Counted from the first letter of the stretch, positions 34,231 through 44,135 are shown. The stretch is DNA of 64,000 bases from Populus alba (GCF_005239225.2 NC_133284.1:30180339-30244338), one strand, 5' to 3'. Translations and numbers: made by a program. The notes: generated by a model not told the origin, from the letters alone.

Positions 34231-36023
34231 GTGCCTCCGCCGCCAGCAGCAGCACCGACAACGCCACCTCACCAGGTAAACACTCTGTCCCCCCCTTTTT
34301 TGTCTTTAAAACGGCTTCTCTTCCTTCGCCATACAGGACGTGCACGGTGCACGTCTCTGCAGGCGAAGCTGGTTACTGTGCTCATGCACAGTAACCAGCT
34401 GTGATGGGTCGGGCTTGAGCCCAGCCCATAGATCTTGGGCCTGGGTCTGTATTTTACATCGTAAAAATATAAATTCGGTATTAAAATACCCGGTTTTTCG
34501 TCAAAAATATTTGTTTCTTTAATTTGTTTCACTATTCACACGACACTGTTCACACATGCAAAAAAAAAAAATCAAAAATATTTGTTTCAACATTTTATAG
34601 TTTTTCTGCGTAGTTTTTATGTTATTTTGATTAATATTGGGCAGTATTTTTATACAAATCCGGTATTAAAATACCGGGTTTTCGGCAACAACTTCTAAAA
34701 ATACAAAAAAACAAATTAAAAAAAATATATTTTTGTGCATACGGCCAAGTGTTTCAAATCTAAAATATCATATCGTATTTTTCATATGTCAAAAAACAAT
34801 ATTTTAGCATGCATTTTGGCTTTAATAACCAGTTTATTAAAGTAAAGAGAACATTGACCAAAATCTCAAAAACAACAAAATATTTTATTTTGTTTGATTT
34901 TAGTATCAGGGATTATGAATTTATACGTAAATCATATTCCTGATATTAAAAAGATATTTTCTTTTAACGACTTCGAATAGTTAGTTTTTTTTACCCGATA
35001 AAGATAAGGATCTCCTTACAAAGGAGGACTTTTCTTAAACCATAAACGAACCAACAATTCAAAACCAAAACGCGATTTTAAATTTTATCAGACATCAAAA
35101 CAATGCAGCCTACTTTAGGTAGGGCGTAGTTGGGGTGCTAATACCTTCCCTTTACGCAACCAGTCTCCGTACCCGATCTCTAAAAAGACCAGTTAAGGTT
35201 CCTAGTAACTAGAATACTAGGTGGCGACTCCTAGTCTATATTTTCACATATAGAGACAAGAATTCCTTGTCTCTCCCCATTTGCCAAGGAATAAATATTC
35301 CGATTTGTCCTTGAGGGTGGACGATCGCCACGCCGCCGCACACGTGCGACACTCCTGATGAAGGAGCCTATGCATACTCTACAATTGCGACACTATTGGA
35401 ATATATTATGTCATATTTATTCTTCAAAGACGGTTCAATATCGTTATGTTTGAATTTTTTGACTTCTTTAATTTGCTGCATATAATAAATAAAATTAATT
35501 AATTAAGGATCATGTATTGAAATTTTTTTTGCAATTTGACAACAATAAAAGAAATTGTTAGGATGACAAGGAATTTACCTGAATTTTTTCTTTCCACCAC
35601 TCATCACTAGCTGAAAATTGTTCCTAATTTAGTACTCCAACCGACACCAATTTCAGAAACCAGCATATTCCATATCCTCCAATGCTTTTTGCATCCATCT
35701 CATTTGTTTTTCAATTATGTTTTAGTGAATGCATGGCCAGTTTGTTCTTGGAATGATGTTATAAGAAATTTCCACCCTGTTTTATCAAAATAAGTATTAG
35801 CTCTCATTCCCATATCAATGACTTTAATACATATATCACAAAATATATGCAACATTTCCTTTGACCAAGCAACCTTATCCATAGATTCAACATCTTTCAT
35901 GGTATCTTTTAAAACATTTAACAAAATAAAACAATCAATGATATAATTACTTAGAGGGACAAATATAACCGTGAATTCTACCAATACAGCAAAAGAATCA
36001 ATGTTTTTTTTTTTTTTTATCAT

Positions 36024-36717
36024 GCTTCTTGTTGGTGATTCCTCTCTTTAGCTGAAATTGCTCAAGTCAAAATTATAGCTGAAATATCTGTCGATTTAAG
36101 CTTTATGTTTTGAAAGAAGTTTGAAATTTTATAGTTCCAATAAATTAACAAATGAAACTTCTATTTTATCTTATTATGGTTATCTTAAACAAGTGAGATT
36201 GGATTCATTTATCAATGACATAAACTGAAGCACTTTAACAAATATTCTTTAATTTTCAATTAAAGGCAGCAAAATCAATTAGGCTTTGGAGGGAAAAAAA
36301 CACGCAGGCTCATAAGGCAGTGGTAAACTATAATTGATCACCATAATAGGAAAATGGTTGTGGAGAGTTATTATAAAGTTCAGCATTACCTAGGCATTTT
36401 TGTCAAAAACAGAGGATGACAAAAACTAATTGCTCATTAAAGTAAAAGAATCAAGCAAAGCACATTATCATAATTACTTTTCCCCTCAACTAATCAGATC
36501 ACTAATGGGACTACAACAATTTATAAACAAACACTTGTAAAGAACTCATGAAGCAGCAACAGAGTAAAACCTCATTCAACCAACTAGGAAACCGATTTCA
36601 TCACAGAACACACATATAATTAATCATCGTAAACAGAATTCATGAAGTAGAAAACAAAATAAATTAAGAGCTAATTAAAATAAATCTCAATATGTAGATA
36701 AGTCAAATTGAACTTAC
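36024..36717. other. Leader/intron DNA upstream of the Myb/SANT-like gene
   Basis: AT-rich DNA without a supported gene. Its position on the minus strand between two exon-like segments (36718-36757, 37133-37186) and the Myb/SANT reading frame suggests 5' leader and intron sequence of the Harbinger gene. Confidence 0.4.
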
Positions 36718-36757
36718 GGTTCTCTCTCTTGTGTGTGTTTCCCCAACTGATGTTTTT
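36718..36757 (-). other. Putative leader mini-exon, copy 1
   Basis: On the minus strand it is preceded by an acceptor-like TTTGCAG and followed by an optimal donor GTAAGTTC. Its last 15 nt, AAGAGAGAGAACC, closely match those of the segment at 37133-37186. It is non-coding in appearance. Confidence 0.35.
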
Positions 36758-37132
36758 CTGCAAACTAGAAAAATAGAATTAATAAAGCGGCACACAAATT
36801 AAATTAAACAAATTTTTCCAAAGACTAGTTGTTTATACAAAGACAGGTTGATTCAAGCATATATACTACTTCTATAAGACTCCACAAAGACAGTAATACC
36901 TCAATAGACCAACCAATCACAATAATATAGCATTGCTCACTCTCAAACACGAGCTACAATTCAGAATTGCATGCTGAAGTAGGGATTCTTTCAATTATTA
37001 AATTAACACAATTTATGTTGGTCATCCTTTACCTCCTATCCTAATATTATTGGGTGAAATATGAAATGGCTAGCCAATTCTCTAAGAGTTAATTTCATTA
37101 AATTTGAAGACAAAGAAAAGGTAAGAACTTAC

Positions 37133-37186
37133 GGTTCTCTCTCTCCTATGAAGTTTCCCCTATTGGTTAATATCTTCTGATTTTTT
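37133..37186 (-). other. Putative leader mini-exon, copy 2
   Basis: On the minus strand it is preceded by TTTGTAG and followed by GTAAGTTC, and it ends GAGAGAGAGAACC like copy 1. Both share GGGGAAAC in the middle, so they are diverged duplicates about 415 bp apart. Confidence 0.35.
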
Positions 37187-37239
37187 CTACAAACCAGAAC
37201 AATCAAGACCTCTCAGCACAATTTATAAGCATGAAGGTG

Positions 37240-37583
37240 ATAGATCTTCTTTGAAAGAAGAAGGGAACAAAGGGGAACATGACAAATGATCTACTGTGGT
37301 TTTGGGAAAAAAATTTCCAGATATGAATAATGAAGCCTCTCGAGTTGTTTTGGGAAATATTTTTGCAATAGTTTCGAAGTCTTTTGGCAGGAGACAAGAG
37401 AAAGGAACAGAGGGGAACGAGTGCTTAGATTTTAAGAAATAAGGACATGATTTTTCTAGATCTAAAAATGGAGCCTTTGGATAATTTTTTCCGTGGTTGT
37501 CTTTTGGCAACATACAAGAGAAGGGAACAGAGGGGAACTCCTGAAAATTTCAGGAAATAGGCGAGATTTTTCAAGATCTAAAA
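37240..37583 (+). repeat. Tandem array of 120-140-bp units, left part
   Basis: Three copies of a motif close to GAAGGGAACAGAGGGGAAC start near 37257, 37395 and 37515, each with shared flanks (CTTTTGGCA before, AGATC/TTTTCNAGAT after). The array resumes at 40013 on the other side of a solo LTR, where the fourth motif falls at 40073. Once the LTR and one TSD are removed the spacing is 124 bp. Confidence 0.75.
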
Positions 37584-38426
37584 TGTGAAAATCCGCTAAA
37601 TTATAATATGAGTAAAATAAATAAAGTATCGAATAAATTAAATAAAAAGATTTTAAGTATTGTAATTGGATACAATAGAATAAAATATAAGATGTTATGG
37701 TGTGAATTAAGTAAAAAGAAGAGTTGAGTGACAAAAATAGAAATAAGAAGAAATGAGGGCCAATGTGTAAATAGGTAAAAGTTAGACTATAAATGCTTCA
37801 TCTTTTCCTCTTTTAGCCGCAAGCTTGAAACAAAGAAAGGGGGAAGAATTGTGTGATTTTCTACTTAAATGCTCATTGATTTCACTAATTAAAGTGAGTA
37901 ATTAGAGTGATTAGCTTAATTAAACATCAAGAGAGGGTTGGTTTTAAGGTGGTGAGTGCATTGAAGGAAGGATTTCAAGCTAGGGTTTGAAGAGGGAGAA
38001 TAAGAAAACTTGTTTTTTATTGCATTCTTTCCTTAAATCCTTATTAAAGTGAGGTAAATAACATGTTCTAAATGACTAATTCCTTTAATTTTATGTTTGA
38101 TGAAGGATTATGCAAAATGATGATTATGTGAAGTTGTGGATTTATGTTATAATTTATAGGAATAATGCAAATTATGTTTGAACCATGTTAGAAAGCATGA
38201 ATTATGATTGGGTAAGTGTTTAATTTTAAATAAAAGAAACAAAAATTAATTTTCCCCATTTTAATTGAATATTTGGCCAAGAGAGGAATAATTTAAGGGA
38301 TTTGAGGTTTAATACAATTGTTTGGAAAATATGGGAAGATGAAAGTTTATAAGTATTGTTATATGAATGGAGTAGGAATTTTTCAAGGAGAAAAGAAAAA
38401 TATTCACTTCCTTCCCTAGGTTGTTT

Positions 38427-38550
38427 TTGGCTAAATGGAGAAGAAAATTAGAGAATGGAGTTTAAATGATATTATTGAGGAGTGTTTGGCTAAATGGAGA
38501 AGAAAAAATTAGAGAATGGAGTTTAAATAATATTATTGAGGAATCTTACT
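38427..38550 (+). repeat. 60-bp tandem duplication inside the solo LTR
   Basis: TTTGGCTAAATGGAGAAGAA and the following AATTAGAGAATGGAGTTTAA occur twice in a row with only small differences. Confidence 0.85.
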
Positions 38551-38601
38551 AAATTTAAGACAATTGATGTTGATAAGTTAAATTGAATAGAGACTTTTGT
38601 G

Positions 38602-38602
<1 letters not shown>

Positions 38603-38651
<49 letters not shown>
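38603..38651 (+). repeat. (AAT)n microsatellite
   Basis: About 16 units of AAT, inside the solo LTR. Confidence 0.95.
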
Positions 38652-38652
<1 letters not shown>

Positions 38653-38949
38653 GTAAATGTTTCAAAAAGGGGGGTTTATCCCCCTTGAATTAAAAGTCAA
38701 TTAAACTTAATTAAGGGTATTGGATTTAATCAAAGAATATGTCATGTATATTAGAATTTTACCAGTTCAAATGAATGAACAATGATAAAGTAGTTTTTGT
38801 TGGTGCAGAGGAGGCCGCAGGACCTAATCAGCAACAAGGGACCTCTTTATTCGCACAGACACTAGGTAGGTGTTCAACACCTTTGAGTAATTAATCAGTT
38901 TATATTTTTTATTGTACAAGGAATTTTATAGATTATAAATATTAGTGCT

Positions 38950-39171
38950 GGTTACTAGAAATAATGTCCTGGTGAATGGGCAAGCCTTGAAAAATTATTT
39001 CCTGGTTACTGGAAATAATACCCTGGTGAATGGGTAGTTACTAAAAATAATGTCTTGGTGAATGGGCAAGCCTTGAAAATTATTTTCTAGTTACTGGAAA
39101 TAATGCCCTAGTGAATGGGCGAGCCTTAAAGATCATTTCCTGATTATTGAAATTTATGCCTGGTAGAATGA
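38950..39171 (+). repeat. Cluster of about five 54-bp repeats inside the solo LTR
   Basis: Units begin at about 38950, 39004, 39035, 39090 and 39142. Each contains a variant of GGTTACTGGAAATAATG, then CCTGGTGAATGGGCAAGCC, then a T-rich segment. The second unit is truncated to 31 bp and the last is the most diverged. Confidence 0.85.
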
Positions 39172-39911
39172 CCATGTTAAGAAAAATTAATTTTTCAAAT
39201 TAATGGAATAATCACTCAATGTAAAATAAATAATAAAACTTTGAAGTTAAATATGCTGGGTTATGGGAGACACTCTTGATATTTTTATTTTAGTAGATTT
39301 ATCCCTATGTCTAGAAGAGAATTTATGAAATTAGAAATTTTAAAAAGAAAATAAGACAATTAATTCTATGATAAGAAAATCACCTTAATGTATATAAATA
39401 ATTAGTCCTTAATCAGTTACTTATTGAAATGTGCAATTGTTTTAATCATGTTTAATGCAATTATGTTTTTAGGTACATCGCAGCCTCGATCTGGAAAGTA
39501 GATGCTCGGATAAATAATTTTGTTATGTGATTAATATAATTGGAAGAACTAATATTTTGTTGTAATATACGTCCATATCTAAAATTGTAATGTTTAACTT
39601 ATTATCTTGTGTATGATGTAATTTATAAGATTATTATTATTAAGTTGAATTATGGTTGGTTGTATATATATTTGAACAAAATATTAAAAAAAAAAGAAAA
39701 GACAGTGCATGTTAAGAATTTATTAGTTTTATTGTAGTGTTCTATAGAAAATAGAATCGAGATATTGAAATATACTTGAGTTTTTTTTTGAAGTCCAAAT
39801 GATAGGACGAATATTGTGATTGATGTTACAGGTTGAGAAAAGGTTGAGAAATGATTGAGTCGATAACTTGATATCTAAAGAATACAAAGAAAACTTTGCT
39901 GAAATTTCAAG

Positions 39912-39958
<47 letters not shown>

Positions 39959-40017
39959 GTAACTACGAATATATATAATATATTTTTGAGTTTACAAATT
40001 GAGATTGTTACATAAAA

Positions 40018-40583
40018 ATAGAGACTCTTGGATTATTTTGGATACTTTTTGTCGTGGGTGTCTTGCAACAGACGAGAGAAGGGAACATAGGGGAATAAGG
40101 ATGAAAATTTAGGAAATGGATGGATTTTCCAGATCAATCTCAGTGGAGGCGAGAGCTCCTCGATGGAAACGATTGTGAGTGTTTTTTGGGAAATTATTTG
40201 CAATGCTAATCTGTTGTTGGTGAGAGAGAGAAGATGAGGAAAAAAGCAATTGGGAATTGCTTATCATAAATTGAGGTTGGACCTCAGTTTATGGTGGGAC
40301 CCTTGAAAATTTAAAGTGTGGTTGATGTTAACCAAACAGGTGTAACCCATCTTTACAAGCAAACACAATCGTAGCTATAGAGCTAAACACACACAAAATA
40401 TATAATGGAGGTTTTCTCCCAGCCTCTTCTGGTTCAGCTAATATGGAAAGTTCAATGTTAGCAAGAAATGGAGGGGAGCATTTTCCAATCACAACAAATA
40501 TTTTGTAGCCGCCTGATGCTTATTTGGGTCTGAAAATGTCCAGCAGGAGTTGAGCACTCAGGATGTGTTTGAGAAGATAATAT
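40018..40583 (+). repeat. Right part of the tandem array and spacer
   Basis: The fourth unit motif (GAGAAGGGAACATAGGGGAA) is at 40073, followed by diverged array sequence to about 40230. After that the DNA is non-coding and no gene is supported. Confidence 0.55.
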
Positions 40584-40860
40584 CATAGTTTTAAAACCCG
40601 GACCGGCCCGGCGGGTCAACCCGGGACCCGGCCGACCCGGGCATGGACCGGTCCGGGTGGAGGCCAAAACCCGCTTGGGAATTGGCCCGGCCGACTCGAC
40701 AAGACCCGGTCAACACCCGCCCCAAACCCGTTGGCTTTTTTTTTTTGCTAAAACGACGTCGTTTTGATTTTTTAAAAAATAAATTTTGACCCGGCCGACC
40801 CGGCGACCCGGTCAAAACCCGGAACCCGAGCCTTGGACCGGGCCGGGTCTTAAAACTATG
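40584..40860. mobile_element. hAT-like MITE, 277 bp, GC-rich hairpin
   Basis: Terminal inverted repeats CATAGTTTTAAAACCCGG and its complement (CCGGGTCTTAAAACTATG) are flanked by a perfect 8-bp duplication GATAATAT (40576-40583 and 40861-40868). The arms continue as GC-rich GACCGGCCCGG-type sequence, so most of the element can fold back on itself. It has no coding capacity. An 8-bp duplication is typical of hAT transposons, which would have to supply the transposase. A palindrome AAACGACGTCGTTT lies at about 40751. Confidence 0.92.
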
Positions 40861-40867
40861 GATAATA

Positions 40868-41008
40868 TTGGTTGTAGTTTAAAGTGTTTTTGTTTGAAAA
40901 TTTATTAAAATAATATTTTTTTAAAAAATTATTTTTAATATTAACATAAAATATTAAAAAAATTGAATATAAAAAATTTAAATTTTCATAAAACATAATT
41001 TTAACCGC
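40868..41008 (-). repeat. AT-rich MITE-like repeat copy
   Basis: TTTGAAAATTTATTAAAATAA followed by T-rich and A-rich runs and an ATTTTAACCGCCATACC tail is the complementary orientation of the repeat family seen at 15060-15312. Confidence 0.5.
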
Positions 41009-41617
41009 CATACCAAAAACTGTCTTCATCCTGAACTCTATACGAATCCGTTTCTGGTATTCCGTTAGTTAGTTATTGTCAGTACGGCTTCTTGTACTTA
41101 GCCGAAGAAAGCGAATCCTTTTTTCCAAGCAAGAGCGTAATGATTGAAAAAAATTAGCCTTTTAAAAAAAATAACAATAATTGGCTGGCTAGATTACTTT
41201 GCAACTCGTTAAATTCAATAAAAAATTAATTCAATTTATGTGATAGAATTTAATATTTAATAGTCGAATATAATTACTTTTTTTTTTCCTGATAGATAGT
41301 TGATTTTAAGTTGAATTACAGTAAAATCCAACACGTAAACGGACTAGTTTCGTATTTAAATCCATATGCACTCCGTAACCCTTCTGGAAAAGAATTTGAA
41401 ACTGAGAAGGAATGTATATTACTAAACAAATACGGATAGGAATTTTTCATAAATACATACAAATTAACAACTAAGATGAAATTCATATAGAGATAGAGCC
41501 TATCAAGTTGCTAAGACGTTGGAGTATTAATGGATTTTAAATATATCCATATTATTAAATAAATAAATATATCTCAAAAATAAAAAAATCCATCTGCGTT
41601 CAAGGGATGTGTGTGTG

Positions 41618-41625
41618 TATATATA
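41618..41625 (+). promoter_or_regulatory. TATA box of the NAC gene
   Basis: TATATATA followed by CAGG lies 50 bp upstream of the start codon at 41675, consistent with a short leader. Confidence 0.55.
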
Positions 41626-41674
41626 CAGGTCCCAAAATCGATAAGAGTCAATATCCTTGTCTTGTTGAGAGTTA

Positions 41675-43396
41675 ATGTCGTCGTCCGGAGAAGAAAATTG
41701 TTCGCAGAGTCCTACAATGCAGTTTCTTGAGGAACCAAAGCCACATGAGCAGCCTTCTGTTTCCACTCCATCGACATCAAACATCCCTTCAAACCCTCCT
41801 GCATCACCATCGCAACCCCTGATTGCTTCAAACCCATCACCACCCCAAGCCCTGATGGCTTCTAACTCATCACCACCACCAGTGCCGCAGCCACCTACCA
41901 TGAATCCACTGTTTCAGGCACTTTCTACCCCTACTCCACGACCACCACCACCACAAAGATTTGCTAATTATCAAGATAACGATAGTTATTTCAATAGTTT
42001 CCCACCTGGATATAGATTTCGCCCTTATGATTATGAGCTGGTGTTGCATTACTTGTACAATAAAGTCAAGGGTCTGCCATTGCCTATGAACAGGATTATT
42101 AATGTTGATCTCTATCAATTCGATCCCGAAGATCTTGCAGGTTTTATTTTCAATATAAACCGACTGAAGTGTTGATTAAATTTATATATACATGTTTAAC
42201 TTTGATACTATAATTACAAATATAATTTTTATCTGTTTATATGAACAGCTCAATATAGTCATCATGGAGAAAAAGAATGGTACTTTTTCACACCGAGGAA
42301 CAGAAAGTATAGAAACGGAAATAGACCGAACCGAGCGGCAGGTGGTGGATATTGGAAAGCCACTGGAGCTGATAAGGGAATCACGTATGAAACACGTGTT
42401 ATTGAAGCTGGTAAAAGAATCAAATATAAGAAAACGCTTGTTGGACACAGGAAGGCGCTCGTTTATTATACCGGAAAGCCTCCAAAGGGTGACAAAACCA
42501 ACTGGATAATGCATGAGTTTAGATTGGATGACCCCCCTCTTCATGTCAGAAATAATAGTGACGACATGAGGGTACATGGATGTTCTTCTGTCTCCAATTG
42601 ACATAACAGCATTTGCTTATTCTTAACATGGTTATTAATCAGATTTTTTTTTTTCTTTGTTTTGGTGCAGCTGGATGACTGCGTTCTGTGCAGGATTTAC
42701 AAGAAAAGCCAGAAGAAATCTAATGCTGGTACCAATGTCAGAAATCCGCAAAGTAATGAGGAAATTCCTTTATTGACAATCGATGATGATGATGAAGATT
42801 ACATAAACGATCATGATTATGATCCAAATCATCTCTCTGCTATAGAGGCTAGCTTTGCCGGGGAGATTTACGGCATGGTTACTAATTCTTTAGAGAATCC
42901 ATTCCCGATACGTGATGAGTTAAGCCAACAACAGACTGGTACAAGCATAGTCCCAGATGCTAATAATTACTTCTTTATGCTTCAAGATTCACAGATCCCT
43001 GGTTTGGAGGAGACATTTGGAACTCCTACCCCGATGGACTCCATTAATCCTGAAGACCGGTCATCCGAGCAAATGGGACTCCAAGATGAATTTCTGAATC
43101 CTACATACTCTTCTTCTTTTAATATCCCTGACCCTTTTTCAAACCTCTATTCTATCATCCCAACTAATCTTCCATTGAATCCTTCTCCTCTTGTCAACAT
43201 TTGTCCCGTGAACACTGCTCCTATTCGCAGCCTTCCTCCCATGAATATTGCCCCTTCCACTGGCGACCTTCCTCCCATAAATATTGATCCACTTGCTGCT
43301 CCCTTTCCTCCGGCAAATCCTGCAAATAGTCAGCCATCCTCGGAGATAATGAATGCTGCTCCCAATCATCCTGGAGAGCCACCTCAGCATCGATGA
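41675..43396 (+). CDS. NAC-domain transcription factor with proline-rich N-terminus
   Basis: Three exons (41675-42140, 42249-42571, 42671-43396) with GT-AG introns encode 504 residues. The first 105 or so residues are rich in Pro and Ser, which is unusual because the NAC domain normally starts within the first 20. The NAC domain follows: subdomain [21 protein letters not shown] with [23 protein letters not shown] with [13 protein letters not shown], then [16 protein letters not shown] and NWIMHEFRL (subdomains D to E). It ends with [12 protein letters not shown] across the last junction. The C-terminal half is acidic then proline-rich, with repeated PxNI(x)P-like motifs, as expected for an activation region. 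It should act in the nucleus as a dimer on CACG-core sites. The promoter TATA is at 41618. No membrane segment is seen at the C-terminus. Confidence 0.95.
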
Positions 43397-43755
43397 TTAG
43401 TGTTAGGTTTTCTAGGATCTTGAGAAATTAGCTGATAGACAATGTATCCAATAGTTAAGATTTATGTAAACTAATGTTTTTGACAGATTCTCTATTTTTA
43501 GAGATTTATCGACATGGTTTAGGCGCATTGTCCAAAAAAATAAAATTTATCTTTCAGGTGCCCTGTTTATGGTGGTTACTTTGTGGTGGTTTTTATGATA
43601 GTTTTTTGTAAGATTATTTTTTTATATAAATCAGACCCGGAGCTTTTATCGAATACCTTGCGGTAATTTTTATGATAAATTTTTTTAATTATTCTTATAT
43701 ATAAAATCAGACCGGGAGCTTTTAGCAAAATTGTTTGTTTTCCATTTGCATGGTA
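43397..43755. other. NAC gene 3' flank
   Basis: Presumed 3' UTR and terminator region. It includes two similar segments (near 43621 and 43694) with CAGACC-GGAGCTTTTA, a small local duplication. No gene. Confidence 0.5.
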
Positions 43756-44135
43756 ATCAACAAGTAATCATTCTTATCAACAAGTAATCATTCTTATCAT
43801 ACATCATATATTAATCTAGGCGTGTCCAAAAGTTTCATAGTTCTGAATCATCAGGGCAGTAGATTGTAGAGCTAACTCAAAAGAAAAACAGGTTCACATC
43901 ACATGAACAGCTTAATAAGAAAACTCCATAGCTTTTGAGCTCAAATTTCATTCGTATCAACAAGTAATCATTCTTATCATGCATCATATATTGATGTAAG
44001 CGTGTTCGAAGAATTTCATGTCTGAACAGTTAGGGTAGTGGATTGTAGAGCTAACTCTAAGGCAAAACCGGTTCGCGTCATATGAACAGTCTAACAAGAA
44101 AAACCATAACTTCTGGGCATAGATTTTGCCGCACA
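43756..44135 (+). repeat. 180-bp tandem duplication with a nested 20-bp repeat
   Basis: Copies at 43776-43955 and 43956-44135 share ATCAACAAGTAATCATTCTT, GATTGTAGAGCTAACTC, CATATGAACAG or CACATGAACAG, and AAACCATA-like endings. A further 20-bp copy of the first block lies at 43756-43775. The copies have diverged by substitutions and small indels. Confidence 0.88.

Larger units (their letters stand above)
33199..35351 (+). mobile_element. Solo LTR of an Ogre/Tat-like Gypsy element (2.15 kb)
   Basis: TG...CA ends (TGTTGTAACCC and ACGTGCGACA) are flanked by a perfect 5-bp duplication CTCCT (33194-33198 and 35352-35356). Joining the flanks restores the reading continuity of the Harbinger Myb/SANT gene, which confirms the boundaries. 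A TATA box at 34031-34038 followed by a purine-rich leader shows the true orientation is plus, with U3 at 33199-34060 and the remainder R-U5. No internal region remains, so this is a solo LTR left by recombination. Confidence 0.95.
32751..36023 (-). pseudogene. Myb/SANT-like partner gene of a PIF/Harbinger transposon, interrupted
   Basis: On the minus strand the Myb/SANT-like domain runs from about 35875 (AWSKEMLHIFCDICI) through WKFLITSFQEQTGH, across a frameshift near 35717, to LKNKWDGCKKHWRIW and ASDEWWKEKIQ near 35580. A GT-AG intron follows, then an exon from 35483 (QIKEVKKFKHNDIEPSLKN). An in-frame TAG lies in VEYA*APSS just before the insertion of the solo LTR 33199-35351. After the LTR the same frame continues from about 33198 (VLGGNDINPGTSNAN) through a KRK-rich nuclear-type stretch to FATKYPSLRRKREM at 32751. 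In PIF/Harbinger elements this protein helps the transposase bind the ends and enter the nucleus. The beginning of the gene is uncertain. Confidence 0.8.
37584..40012 (+). mobile_element. Solo LTR of a Gypsy-type element (2.43 kb)
   Basis: The copy starts TGTGAAAATCC and ends GAGATTGTTACA, with a perfect 5-bp duplication TAAAA (37579-37583 and 40013-40017). The flanks join to continue the tandem array on both sides, which supports the ends. A TATA-like ACTATAAATGCTTC near 37790 suggests plus orientation. There is no coding region. It contains a 60-bp duplication (38427-38550), an (AAT)n run (38603-38651), a 54-bp repeat cluster (38950-39171) and an (AT)n run (39913-39955). Confidence 0.88.

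Noticed and set aside
33926..34394. Long overlapping reading frames of up to 150 codons on both strands
   Set aside because: They are produced by the purine-rich leader of the solo LTR. Amino-acid composition is extreme (Arg/Lys/Glu on one strand, Ser/Phe/Leu on the other) and no domain is visible.
37203..37513. Minus-strand frames with repeated FPKTT-like phrases
   Set aside because: The repetition comes from the underlying DNA tandem array and no protein family is evident.
41527..41901. Glycine/Asp-rich minus-strand frame
   Set aside because: It is antisense to the proline-rich first exon of the NAC gene.
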